In this document: positions 43,770 to 55,060 of the stretch, piece after piece
How the letters are laid out: every line of letters begins with the position of its first letter
How positions within the stretch are numbered: position 1 is the first letter of the stretch
Assembly: GCF_000801105.2 (NCBI RefSeq)
Contig: NC_079516.1
Coordinates: forward strand, 27,751,043 to 27,815,042
Source: Raphanus sativus
Lineage: Eukaryota > Streptophyta > Magnoliopsida > Brassicales > Brassicaceae
DNA: 64,000 bases
Reading direction: 5' to 3'
The notes under the pieces: generated by a model
Seen by the model: the letters and a program-made list of their open reading frames with translations, nothing else
What the model was told of the DNA's origin: nothing
The model's database searches: none
Made by a program: the position numbers and the translations under genes

Positions 43770-44411
43770 TTATAACTCGTACGGAGCTCTCCTGCACAGA
43801 GGACAGGAGTTTTGCCGACGTAGCCACTCAAAGAGACAATCTTGATGAAAAATATGCAAACACTGAGGCAATTCAATGATGTCTTCACGAGTCTTGGACA
43901 AGTCATCAATACAAATCGAACACTGAGTCTCGTTTTTCAGAACCAAATCTTTGGATTCAACTCTCTGCTCTTCAGACAACCTCTGAAAAACCTCACTCGA
44001 AGCACCTCTCGATGACGACGAAGGAGGAGTATGAAGAAAATCAGGCGGCGGCAGTGGAAACATAAGCGTCCTCTCTCTGATCAGTTCGACATTGACGGAC
44101 ACGAAAACAGGTTCTTGAAGAGAAGAATCAATAGCGAATTGCTGATTGATAGCAAGAGCGATTTTTCTGCCCAAGTATCGAGTCTCAGGAGCGTGCTCGT
44201 CACGAAGGAGCCCGGAGAGCTGACGTGGCGTGAAGCCGCGGCCACGTGGCCTCAAGCGGATGCGACGTGAACTTAAAACAGTTACCGCTCCAGTTTCGTT
44301 TCGGATCGATTCGTCTAGATTAATTTGGACTGTGTTGGTAACCCCCAGCAAGTGTCTCGGTAGGTTAGACACCGTCGTGTAGACTTCAGCTCCAAGTATT
44401 TCGATTTCCAT
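43770..44411 (-). CDS. RING-H2 type E3 ubiquitin ligase
   Basis: A single exon of 213 residues. The C-terminus carries a complete RING-H2 finger: CSIC, 16 residues, CLHIFH, QDC, ten residues, CPLC. All eight zinc ligands are present (Cys-Cys-Cys-His-His-Cys-Cys-Cys order), as is the conserved Trp (FEWL) that contacts the E2 enzyme. The protein should transfer ubiquitin from an E2 to an unknown substrate. The N-terminal 150 residues have no signal peptide or membrane segment, unlike ATL-type ligases, and include a basic stretch (RRIRLRPRGRGF). The start ATG at 44409-44411 lies about 170 bases from a TATA box. It shows no sign of decay. I could not place it in the Arabidopsis block. Confidence 0.92.
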   Translation of the reverse strand: MEIEILGAEVYTTVSNLPRHLLGVTNTVQINLDESIRNETGAVTVLSSRRIRLRPRGRGFTPRQLSGLLRDEHAPETRYLGRKIALAINQQFAIDSSLQEPVFVSVNVELIRERTLMFPLPPPDFLHTPPSSSSRGASSEVFQRLSEEQRVESKDLVLKNETQCSICIDDLSKTREDIIELPQCLHIFHQDCLFEWLRRQNSCPLCRRAPYEL

Positions 44412-44579
44412 GGCCGCACGAGAAGCAGAGGAATATCAAGAAGAATAAACTGGGATTTTGAAGATGAATTGAAACGGGATTGCTGCAAAAGAAAGAAGAA
44501 GAATTTGATTGAGAGTAAACCCTAAATTTGAGATTCGAAGACGATGAATATTGGTGTTGCTATCTGGAGTCTTGAGTGG

Positions 44580-44587
44580 TTTATATA
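44580..44587 (-). promoter_or_regulatory. TATA box of the RING-H2 gene
   Basis: Minus strand TATATAAA, about 170 bases upstream of the start codon. A GA/CT-rich stretch lies next to it. Confidence 0.6.
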
Positions 44588-44599
44588 GAGAGAGTGCGA

Positions 44600-46502
44600 T
44601 GTTGTGAAGCTTAATGAAGTTTTTTCAATATTTCCTTTTCTAAAACTGGATTATTGGATTTTACTGTTTTACCACTGGTTAATTTCCTTTTTTCTATACT
44701 ATCACGTATTAATTATTATCCTTTTTGTTTGTTTCCTTTTCTCAGTTTTTTTTTTTAAATCTGACCGTTAAAGAAAAACAATTAGGAGATGAAGAGAGAG
44801 ATATTTTTTTGGTTTATGTTTTTTTTTGTAGAGAAATGGTTTTCATTCATTTTGGTGGTTATTTCCAAAAATAAAAGGTTGCTGAAATTACTAGTGGAAG
44901 TCTTTGCTCTCTTTTTCTTCTTCTTCTTCTTTTTTTTTTTTTTTTTTTTTGATCAAATTTCTTCTTCTTCTTCTTTCTTGTTATAACTAAATAAATTTGT
45001 GTACCCATCATAGCTCAAATTTGAGTATTGAAAGTGTCTTTGTTGTATATACTCACGAGAACCGAAGAATTTGTAAATCGATTTATGCAAGTTAGATTTT
45101 ATCTACCTGTTGGCAAACAACCCAGAATCAGAAGAATGAACCAAACCAAATCAAGTTAGAAAATATCAAGCTGAACTAAATAATTAGTAAATGTGTTAAT
45201 GGTTTTATTTCAATATCTGAATATTTGGACCAAACCAACCATTTGATGGGTATTCGAATAATATAAAACACAGTTTTTATATTTACATGTATTAATTATA
45301 TTTAAAATTAAAATAATCAACTATGTAAAAAGTAATTTATAACCAGATGTTTTTATCGAAAAAAATTGGAAATACATAAAGTTTAAATTGTATCTGAATT
45401 AATCAAAATTATCATGATACTAAATATCCAAAATAATTTGTTTTAACCTATATTTTATTGAATCACATCAACTACATGCGTTTTACTTGAATTACCTGAG
45501 CAATTTCAAACAAACAGATCGAAGAAAGATCGAAAGAATCCCGATTTTCTTTGGGTATTGATCAGCTCTTAGTTTTTGTATGTAAACCAAAGACTATTCA
45601 AACCGATTTATGTGTTTATGTGGAGGAAATTAGTACCATGGCCGGTTTGGTTTCATACCATTTTGATGACTAAGGAAAGAGCAATCTTATCTTTTTTAGA
45701 TCTAAGATCAACACAAAATTGATCAGGTTCTCTGAGTTTTGTAAAAAGAAGCTTAAATCTAGAATCAAGAATGGCGCCTATTCAAATGAAATTCGAAGTA
45801 GACAAGCTCAATCGGAAAAGGCAATTTCAATCTATGGAAGCACAATATACTACAGCTCAACAAGAGCTCGTATTCAAGATCAGTCTGAAAGCAAGTTGAG
45901 TAGTCTGAATGTACTAAGGTAAAAAAAAACCAGAGTGGAAACCTGATACTATGAGGCTATGTAAAAGGCACATTGCTGAGATCAAGAAAGTTTTGAACAT
46001 GCAGGACCAACTAGAATCTTAGGGGTGGACACATATTTCGAGACGAGGTCAAAGGCACATTGATTTAGTCTCAAGTCAAGTATAATCATCGAGGTTTTGC
46101 GAAAGTTTTGACACAAGTGAAATTAAGCCAATACATGCTCCATCAGTTTCTCTTTTCAAGCTTAAGAGTCTGGCTGATGAACTGCTCTTGTTTAGTGCTT
46201 CTGATCTCCTTGGATCAAGTTATGAGACAAGTTTTCATAACGAGATGATTTAATCATTATAAGCAAATAAAGAGAGGATGAACCAGATCATCGTCTTTTC
46301 CGATTAAAATAAAACTCTCTTAGTTCCCTGATAAAAAAGAATGAATCAAATATAAAATCTATCAACTTGATTCAAGACAGAAAACTAAAAAGATTTGCAA
46401 AACCTGTTCGTGGCACTAGCAAAACTTTCCTACAAGTTGATGGTCTTACCATTCTCTGAGAGAGATTTATGTACATCACTCTCTCCTAAGTCTTAGTTTC
46501 AT
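44600..46502. other. Intergenic between the RING-H2 and sulfotransferase-like genes
   Basis: It contains a CTT repeat next to a run of about 21 T (44911-44950). Short open frames around 45719-45922 have no known domain. It may include the 3' UTR of the gene to the right, which ends at 46503. Confidence 0.5.
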
Positions 46503-48553
46503 TCACTTACGGTAATCTTCAACTAGAAAGTTCTCATAATCTGTCCCTTTCAGTGTCGTCTGAACCTCGTTCCAATTCTGCACGTGCTGTGACAAAGGAC
46601 CGTGATGAATCTTCACTTGCCGACTCTTTAAATTGAGTTTAGGCACCTTTAGAAACTCTTGCACATCACCTAGTCTCTGCAAAAAGACAGTATAAGAAGA
46701 GTGCATTGAAACTAGTTAGGAAACTTGTGTCAGAAAGATGTTTTTTCTCACGGTTCGGTTCTTGACAACATCTTCGTAATAGAGGAAGATATGGCGAGTG
46801 GTATTGAAGTAAGAAAGTGCGTTTGTAGTCATATCTTGAACCTTCTTCAGATCACCTATTAAAAGGGTTGTGTTGATTACTGGTTTGTAGCGCGCCAATA
46901 TCTCAGCCTGAAACCAGTTTGTTTCACATATTTAGTCTCACAGAACCAAATGTGCAAGAGATAAGAGGGGAAAGAGAAGAGAAGAGAAGAGAGAGATGGA
47001 AACCTCTTTAGAGGAATGAGTGTGGGACTTGTGAGTACCGTTCAATAGCTTAGCATCCCTATCGTAAGAATTGGCCAGAACTGAAATTGTCCGGCGCAAG
47101 AGGTTTCTTCTAAAGAGGAATATAGCAGAGACGCCTCTGGTTTTGAAGTATTCTACTATCTCTTCATGGTGTTTCATTAGACCCTACACATGTTTCGTCA
47201 CCAAACCACATTACAACATAAAAAAAAAAAACAGAAGAGAAAACACACTAAGACTATTGGAACTCAGTTCTTCTTTAAAGAAGATCAGAAACATCAGAAA
47301 TCAATCAAACACACATGTCAAGGAGATAAGTACAAACATAAATCAATCAAAACCAGAACCTTATCATTCATTCCTTACAAAAACTTTATCAGCTTAGAGT
47401 TAATCATAATGCAGTACTTCCCTAAAGCAAACAACTCAGTTCAGGATCTACCAAAAAAAGATTGCAGTTCAGCTCTAATCCAATATCATATCATCTAGAC
47501 ATTGACAAAGGAACCACAGCGGAAAGCATCTCATAGTTTAGGTTCTGTCCTAAGAGCATTAAAAATATATACTTCCAGCATCTAATTATTCCAAAATATA
47601 TGTATAAGAAGAGTAGTAGCAATCAGATAATCTTTTATTGCAATAATAAATGAGTTAAAACATTTATAGAGAGTTACCTGATTAAGCATCCACTTCAAAC
47701 CAACGGCAGAAGTACACTCATTCTTAGAAGCACTACTCAACCAATCTAGATTATAAACTTTGTCCAAAGTCTCGAAAATGGTGGACACATTAGCCCTCCT
47801 ATCTTTAACCGAAAAGATCTCCCCGTTGGAGCTTATGTTAGTGTGGTTGTTTAGTAAAGTCTCAAACCAGCCGCTACCAGATCTCTGCATCGAGAGAATC
47901 GCAAAATACCTAACCGGATTGCACGAACATTCCTCCCTAACACACAGATCAAAACATACCCATTAGAACCAAGAACCAAAGAAAGCTAATTAATAAACAC
48001 TCTCACTTTTACCTGCTATATGTCTTGGGTTTAGGATAATGGACATATGGTATGTCCCATGGTTCGATGTTAGGCTCAGGACAAGGCCTCTCAAACACTT
48101 CAACGTTCAAGAAACCAGCACTGGGAACGACACCGATTTGCTTAAGACAGATTGAGCAAATGTAGACAGCACATACCATGACAAACAAGAGAACGACCAT
48201 TCTCAACACAAGTGGGGATTTTTTAGGGAGCTTGAAGACAAAACTATCCTGCAATAAACAATATGCATTTAAGAGCTTCTATCAAGTGACTTCTTTTAGA
48301 AACAAAAGTCAAGGGCAAAACACAACATGGGGCACCACAAAATTCAAAATTACGCAAGACCCAGATGCCGAAAGATTCGATTTTTTAAAGAAACCCATAT
48401 CGAATCATATGAAATTCCTCAAAAATCAGCTACTGATTACTCCAGAGAGAAAACCCTAATCAGATTAGAAGAAGCTTAAACAGAGGAAAAGGCTTCAATG
48501 CCCATAAAGCAAAAAGGTACCTTGGGGCTGCTGAGAGAGTGTTCGTCGCCCAT
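46503..48553 (-). CDS. Membrane-anchored sulfotransferase-like (nodulation-related P-loop) protein
   Basis: Six exons on the minus strand: 48521-48553, 48013-48248, 47678-47936, 47004-47183, 46752-46907 and 46503-46676. All junctions are GT-AG and in phase, giving 345 residues. Exon 1 encodes only MGDEHSLSSPK. A single membrane helix follows (about residues 25-45, LRMVVLLFVMVCAVYICSIC), making it a type II membrane protein, probably Golgi. The catalytic part has the 5' PAPS-binding loop (SMQRSGSGWFETLLNNH) and the 3' phosphate motif (IFLFRRNLLRRTISVLANSY). It presumably transfers sulfate from PAPS; the acceptor is unknown. I recall At2g15730 as the Arabidopsis counterpart, annotated as a nodulation-related P-loop NTPase. 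Several potential N-glycosylation sites are present (NHT, NTT, NRT). Confidence 0.9.
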
Positions 48554-49517
48554 GGCTGCTTCCGTTTAGAGAGAGAAAGGAGAGAGAAGAGAAAGGCAAT
48601 GAGTTATTCAGACAAACCCTTCCAGCTAAAGAATAAACACAATAATGTAAAATCGAAAACACAAAGTGGCTTTTCTCTGATTTGTTTTTCGAAAAGAAAA
48701 CAATTTTTTCTAAGAAAGAAAAACAGAGAAAACTTTTGATTTGAAAGAAAAAACAATGATTAGAGAGGCCCGAGAAACGTTGTTTGTGGAGCTTTTCTCT
48801 CTGTTTCCGTTGGTTGCTTCGAATTTACGGAGATGTTATGGCACTTGCACTGGAGAAAAGAAAAACTTTGGAGAACCAAAAAAAAAAAAAAATGAAAGCG
48901 CAAAGTTCGAGAAGAAAGTCTATTCAGCCCCAACACGACATCGTTTTGTACGTTTCTGACATGCACACTATGGCATCTTTCCATTTTATATTCTTTTATA
49001 TGATATTTTCTTTCCATTTAATAAACGTATAAATTAGATTATAGTATTAGAAATTTTCCCCGAAAAAAAAAAGATTATAGTATTAGAACAAGTAACGTGT
49101 GACCCATTCCGTTTTTTTAGTTTTTTAGTTATTGGAATTAACGGATTCTGGGGTTAAAAGTTTGACTTTATCTACCTGATTAGCTTTCTTCCCTCTTCGT
49201 TTAGTTTAGGTTTCTATTTTCTATTCCAGTTCTCGTGTATAACTCCACCACCGACATACATTTTTCTTGTTAAAAAGATTTTTATATTAAAAATGCAAGA
49301 AAGAAAAGTAAACGTTTTACAGGGCCATGGCTATAGTTAAACCAAACAATTTCCAGATCAGAAAAGACCATTTGGTGAAAAGAGTCGAGTGGTTAAAAGC
49401 AAAATTTCACAAAATCTGGGATACTCCCTCGAGGACAAAGAACAGTCTTCAATCTCGGGGATCGTCCTCGAGGGCGAAGAACAGTTTTTACCTTGTTCGT
49501 CTTAATCCATTGTAAAT
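48554..49517. other. 5' flank of the sulfotransferase-like gene and spacer
   Basis: Purine-rich leader on the plus strand (GAGAGAGAAAGGAGAGAG, that is CT-rich on the gene's strand). A near duplication of GATTATAGTATTAGAA occurs at about 49036 and 49073. The frame at 49327-49515 has no recognised domain. Confidence 0.5.
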
Positions 49518-49640
49518 ATGAAAATAGCAAGTTGGAATGTTAGGGGTTTAAACGGTGAAGATTGTCAGAGAGCAGTCAATCTTTGGTTACGTAATCTGAG
49601 ATACTCAGTGGTAATTTTGTTGGAAACTGTTGTTTGATGT
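49518..49640 (+). pseudogene. LINE ORF2 endonuclease N-terminal fragment
   Basis: Reads MKIASWNVRGLNGEDCQRAV and then NLWLRNLRYSVVILLET. This is the first strand and helix of a LINE AP-endonuclease (SWNVRGLN motif, LLET). The rest of the element is missing, so this is an isolated remnant. Confidence 0.75.
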
Positions 49641-50477
49641 TGTTCGTAGTTCATAAGAAATGAGATACAGCGTAAATCGATTTTAGGTGTATTAAAAATT
49701 TCAAATTGATTGTTCATGGTAGTTAGTGTAGTGATGGTAATGGCAATATTATAAATACTTGAAAAAGATTAGGATGAAAAAATAAAAAAAAAAACTTATT
49801 TTCAAAAAAAAGTAATGATATTTTCGTAAATAATCTGAATTTTTGAGGTGAATAGGATCAAATGAAAATTCCAAAAATTATGGGTTAATTTTGTGTTTGA
49901 CTTTGAGTTTTCATATATATTTGCAAAAAGTTCTATAATTTAAAAAAACTAATACTTGGTTATAATTTTTTTTATATATTCTTTTATATAACTTACTTTA
50001 ATGAATTGATATATGTTATTAGGTAATATATGAGTAGGTATATATGTACTGATGTTTTTATATAGAAAATATGCAAAAATAAATGATTTCTTAATCTGTA
50101 TGCATATTTCTCAAACGACACTTAGTATAAAACAGAGAGAATAATACTAAATCCAAACAACTTTTTATAGTTCAATTTTGTTTTTGTTTTATTTTACCAA
50201 ATTGAACACTCCTTGTTGATATGTAATTGATCTATATTTAATCTGCATTTGATCTGCTTAATCTATATTATCAGTTTGATCTGCATTTTTTGCTACTATA
50301 TGTCCCATTCAAAGTCTAAATCTGATATGAGGAGGGGGTGGAGATCATTAACTACAATTATAATTAACGAAATTTTAGTTGACTAGGACTCCTATATTTT
50401 ACATGTAAGTGTGTGGGAAGCTAAGACAATTGTGATTGTAATGATAATGAATATGAATGTATTATGGTGAAGATAAG
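49641..50477. other. AT-rich spacer
   Basis: No coding feature recognised. Confidence 0.55.
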
Positions 50478-51273
50478 TGTAACACTCTGATCGCCCACGA
50501 CTAATGGACCATCCATGTCTGTTCTCTCAGGCTTCATCCAATCCGACGGTCGGCCCGTTAATTTTTCTAAGGCTCGAAATCATTGTTTACTGATCCTACA
50601 ATCACCACCTGACATTTTCCCATGTTTTAGCTTCACTCGCACGGTATCGCAAATCACTTTTTGATAGGTCACCTATCTTTTCACTACTCCAGTCCAAGCA
50701 TGTTTAACTCTGGAGTTCTAAACAGATGTGTGACAGAAAGGTTAAGTCAACTTTAGTCACATATGTAGTCAATTCAATTCTCTTAAGCCTTTTCATATAT
50801 CACAACTCGAGATGTTACAATTCACCCCCTCTCAAAGAATTCAACGTTCTTGTTGCGCTCCACGACAGGCCTCAAGACGCCTCTCGGATCAGAACCGAGA
50901 CGGCTAACCAGCTCTTATACCATTTGTAACGCCCCGACCGCCCATAGTTAATGGATCACTCACGCCCACTCTCTCGGCCCGTGGACCCCATCTCATCCCA
51001 TCCAACGTTCGCCCGTTAATGTTTCCAAATCTCGAAATCATTGTTTACTAACTCTGAAATCACCACCTGACATTTCTCAGTGCTTTGGCCTTACTCGCAC
51101 GGTATTACAAATCATTTTCTAATAGGTCACACATCCTTTCACTACTCCAACCCAAGTACGCTTAACTCTAGTGTTCTAACGATGTATGACAGAAAAGATA
51201 AGTCAACTTTGATAACATAGATAGTCAAATCAATTAAAGTCTTTTCACATATCACACTCATACGTATAGAACA
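50478..51273 (-). mobile_element. TRIM-like miniature LTR retrotransposon
   Basis: Two diverged LTR-like repeats, 50478-50819 (TGTAAC...GTTACA) and 50925 to about 51273, surround only about 105 bp. The minus-strand interior starts AATGGTATAAGAGC, one mismatch from the initiator-Met primer site TGGTATCAGAGC (50911-50922). It ends with a purine tract TTTGAGAGGGGGTGAAT against the other LTR. This is the structure of a terminal-repeat retrotransposon in miniature, or of a larger element reduced to that. There is no coding capacity. The LTRs are clearly diverged (roughly a fifth of positions), so it is old. The right border is approximate and I found no target duplication. Confidence 0.7.
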
Positions 51274-51959
51274 TGTACGATCAATTTCACAGAAGTTTCA
51301 TCCTGCGTCCAGTATTCCAGGATATGATCATGATAACCGTTTATGCATTTTTTCAAAAATAAACATTTATGATTTGGCAGAAAAAATCTCCGATTGAATT
51401 CTAGTCATTCACAAGATCGCTATTGCTAGTTTATTGTATAATTTTGATACATGTAAATCTTATGTGAACAGGAATTTGTAAAGATCGTGAGCTTGTTCTT
51501 CAAATCCAAATCTATACAACTTGCTAAACCAGTTGGTCTTTTGGCTTGTTAATAGAAGAATTTTATTAGTCAATTCATGTGTTGTTGACGTTGTATCTAA
51601 TTTAAACCATGTTGGTTTAACATTCCACAAAGAGAATAAAGCATATAAAAGAAAACTTTGCAATTCTTGGTAGGTATATAGTTTTGGTCTGTGTAGACGA
51701 GGAGGCATAGAGGAAGAAACACAAAGCCTACTAAACGCATTTGACCGTTGCTTCCTTCCACGGTAAACAAATGACGTGGCGAATGACGACGTTCAAAAAG
51801 GCGCATTATAAACCGAGCTAACTAAAATACGCCAGAGGCGATCTGACGTGGGTGATAACAATTATCACCGTCATCTCAAAGATCTCAACCTTTTCGAGTG
51901 GTTCATAAAAAATTAACCAAATCTCTCTCTCTCTCTCTCAGCGTCAAACTGAGTTTGTA
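51274..51959 (+). promoter_or_regulatory. Promoter and 5' leader of the DUF829 gene, with TGACGTGG motifs and a palindrome
   Basis: Two TGACGTGG sites (about 51772-51779 and 51844-51851) match the core bound by plant bZIP factors and the unfolded-protein-response element. A perfect 8+3+8 palindrome, GGTGATAACAATTATCACC (51851-51869), contains a GATAA box on each strand. A CT-rich leader (about 51922-51940) precedes the ATG. No TATA box is obvious. Minus-strand open frames here have no known domain. Confidence 0.55.
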
Positions 51960-53830
51960 ATGATGGGCGGAGGAAGGGTGTACTGGGGGAAGAAGGAGAT
52001 GGACGAGGGAGGATGTAACGGCGTGGTTGTGATCTTCGGTTGGAGTTCGATTAGCGACAACCATCTCGCCAGTTTCGTTGATCTCTACTCTTCTCTCCGA
52101 TGGAATCCTCTTGTTTGTCGCGCTGATTTTCTCACTGCGTATGAGAAATTCGTTTTTGGATTGTTATCATTTGCAAATTTTGAAAGATTCCATCGCTAGC
52201 TTTTTGGATATTCCCATTTTGATTCTCTTTATTGGTTGAGATTCTCTTTAATTAGGTTTTCTCTTTGTCTCTGTTTTTTTTTTTTTTTCCAGGTTTTACC
52301 CAGAAATGGCTCTCTCTCTAGCATTCCACCTTCTTTCTGACCTTGTTGAGGTTAGATTCCCACCACACTTGTCTCTGTTTTAACCTGAAAGGCTCCTTTT
52401 TATATTGGAACTGGATGTCACTTTTACGGTTTTCTTTACTGGTTGGTGTGTTTATTTTGTTCAGGAGCTAAGGAACAGACCATGTCCTGTTATCTTTCTA
52501 GCTTTATCCGGCGCTCCAAAAGCCTGCATGTACAAAGTCTTACAGGCATGTTTTAAACTTTCAGCTAATTTGTCTTCATGTTTGTGCTGCTTTATGTTTT
52601 TTTTTTTTTTTCCAATGGTATCTAAAAATGGTATACGATGCAGGTGATCATGGGTGATTGTGAAGCTCAGATTCATCCGGTGAGAATTGTCTCTTATATA
52701 CAGTTTTATTTAAGTCAATACTTATAGTGATGTTTGTTTCTTCTTCAGTTTGATTTCAACTCAACTCATCCATTGTTTTCTTATTTTTTGAAGGATGATA
52801 GCCAGTTGGTTAGAAACTGTCTTTCTGGACATGTCTACGACTCTGGACCATTGGATTTCACTAGTGATTTGAATGCAAAGTTCGCTCTTCACCCCACCAT
52901 ACGGCAAATGTCTGTGCCTTCAAGATTAGTATCTTGGGTGGCCAAGGGGGTTTCTTCTGGGCTTGATGGTTTATATCTCACAAGATTTGAATCTCAACGC
53001 AGTGAGTATTGGCAGGCTCTCTACTCATCTGTTGTAAGTTTACCTTCTCTAATTATTGCTTCTCAAGTTGGTTAGCTTCAAAAGATTTGATTTTCCTTCT
53101 GTGTGTTTCCAGGAAATTGGAGCTCCATATCTCATTTTATGCTCCGATGATGACGAACTTGCTCCTCACCAAGTAATTTCTAGCTTCACCCATCAGTTGC
53201 AGGAACTGGGAGGAGAAGTTAAAGTTGTCAAGTGGAAAAACTCTCCCCATGCAGGTTAGTAGTCCGGACATGTAACATGTTATGTCTCTTATGGAAAAAT
53301 CTGATTTTTTTGTTTATTATGTTTCTTCAGGACACTATAAGCATAACCCTATACAATACCGAGCTGTTATCTCCAACTTTCTAGAGAAGGCCATATCAGT
53401 GCACTTACAGAAAATCCGACAGCTCGGAGAAAGAGCTCACACGCATGATGAGATCTCTGAGTTAATATGCGACCTTCAGAAAGTAGCTGTGAACTCTAAC
53501 CAAAGCTTAAGAAGAGTAGCAACTGGGCCAAGTGATCACTTTTTCTTACCAAGCTCAGCACCGTATCAAAGCAACAACAACAGCGATGCATCATCGTCTT
53601 CACAAGAAGAACAGAGAGAAAGATCTTCCTTCCGCCCACCCCAACCAACGAGCATAAACGCTCACAGTGTGCTCGGGCAGTTCCTATTTGACTCATGTGT
53701 TCCGAAAAACATCGAAGGCTGGGATATCAGATTTGGTGGTTCTCTCAACGGGCAACCGTATGCCACTTCTAGTTCCCGTAAAACCTCGAATATTGGTTTC
53801 AAGAAACGCATCCTCCGGTCAAGATTATGA
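51960..53830 (+). CDS. DUF829 (TMEM53-like) alpha/beta-hydrolase-fold protein
   Basis: Seven exons: 51960-52138, 52293-52350, 52465-52545, 52644-52679, 52749-53033, 53113-53254 and 53331-53830, in phase throughout, 426 residues. Intron 3 has a GC donor (CAG|GCATGT); the others are GT-AG. The fold is visible: an N-terminal strand VVVIFGWSS, a possible nucleophile elbow FLALSGAP, an acid strand YLILCSDDDELAP, and a late His in WKNSPHAGHYKHNP. This order fits a Ser-Asp-His hydrolase, though the elbow is not the classic GxSxG, so catalysis is unproven. The last 100 residues are a Ser-rich tail. I recall At2g15695 as the Arabidopsis counterpart. Two ATGs lie in tandem at the start; I took the first. 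A polyadenylation signal AATAAA lies at 54030-54035. Confidence 0.88.
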
Positions 53831-54029
53831 TGAACTTGGGTGGGAAGAACCACGTGGGAAATAGTAGAGATATGTTTAGATGAAGGAGAGGGTTGTATAG
53901 AATGCGGGAAGATGTAAATAGAGTGGCGGTTACTGCGACCTATCATACCTAAGAGTGAATCTTTGAAATGGTGCGAGTACAAGTATCAGAATAAGTCTGT
54001 AGATAGACATTTCTTGTACTTGCTGTGTT

Positions 54030-54035
54030 AATAAA
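54030..54035 (+). terminator. Likely polyadenylation signal of the DUF829 gene
   Basis: AATAAA 200 bases after the stop codon, within a U-rich 3' region. Confidence 0.5.
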
Positions 54036-54109
54036 GTATCTTAGCAAGATTAAATATTTGAGTGATCAAAGAGATTTGCAAGACCTGTCTTTACATAACA
54101 AAGGGGATT

Positions 54110-55060
54110 ATTTTAAAATGTAGTAGACAGCTGAACTCGTCTTGTGATGAGTTGCATACGTATTTTTTGTCGAGGATCAAGCCGCTTTGTAGCTCAATTT
54201 TTTAAGGTCTTTTCCAATTTGCTTCGAGTTTTTTCGCCTTTAAGTACGGTGGTGTTTTGGAAGACTTTACGTAAAACTAGATCACCTTTGTTGAACATGC
54301 GGTTTAGAACGTTCTGAGTTATAGTATTTTGCAGCAGGTTGCTGGTACTTCTGAATTTGTATAAGTGCTCGATCTCGGTGCTCGTTGATGAAATCGAGGT
54401 CGTCTAGCAGCATCAAGTTGTTCATGTTTTCTCGTTCGGAAAGTAGTCTCTTTCTTATTCTGGAGAATTCATCTGCCGGTATCATACATTTTGTTCCATG
54501 AACGAAGGCGAGTGTTGTTTCTCTCGTTTCTCGTGTTGGAATCGTTTGTTGGGATCAAAGGACTCTTTCGAGGTCTTCGGCCCATCGTCTCTTTTTGGCA
54601 TCTTAGCATTTCTGAGCCCATCGAAAATAGTTTTGTTGATTGTTTCGGCTTGGTAGTTTCCTTGAGGATGTTTGGGAGTCGATTTATTCAATCTTATCTT
54701 CTATTTCTTGTAAAATGCCTCGAATCTGGTCAAAATGAACTGAGATCTGTTGTCCGTTACGATCATATCGAACTTCGTGTTATGTTTTTCCATACGAAGC
54801 TTTCGACTTGGGCATCTATAATGCTTGCATAATATTTTGCTTCCATCTATTTCAAGAAAAATTCTGTTAAAACTAAGAGAAAACGTTTTGTTTCGAGTCA
54901 TGTAAAGGGCCGACAATGTCCATCGACCATCGCATAAACGGGTATGGAGATGAAATGGACGAGAAGACCTCCGCAGGTTGGCAGATTGTAGGTGCGTGCC
55001 TCTTGCGCTTTTCGCATTTTCGTGCGAATCTTTCTCAATCCCTGATCATTATTGGCCAAG
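54110..55060 (-). pseudogene. Ty3/gypsy integrase fragment, broken
   Basis: Minus-strand translation gives, across several frames, [44 protein letters not shown] and MIPADEFSRIRKRLL. These are the integrase core motifs around the first and second Asp and the catalytic Glu, then the downstream segment. The expected NGQAE motif reads GNYQAE. Frameshifts and stops separate the blocks. No LTRs were found, so it is an isolated remnant whose 3' end lies close to the DUF829 gene, in opposite orientation. Confidence 0.8.

Noticed and set aside
44031..44270. 79-residue plus-strand frame opposite the RING-H2 gene
   Set aside because: It is a shadow of the real gene on the minus strand.
45719..45922. 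67-residue frame as part of a copia-type gag
   Set aside because: A neighbouring-frame phrase (KFEVDKLNRK) looked gag-like, but no further motif, zinc knuckle or LTR supports it.
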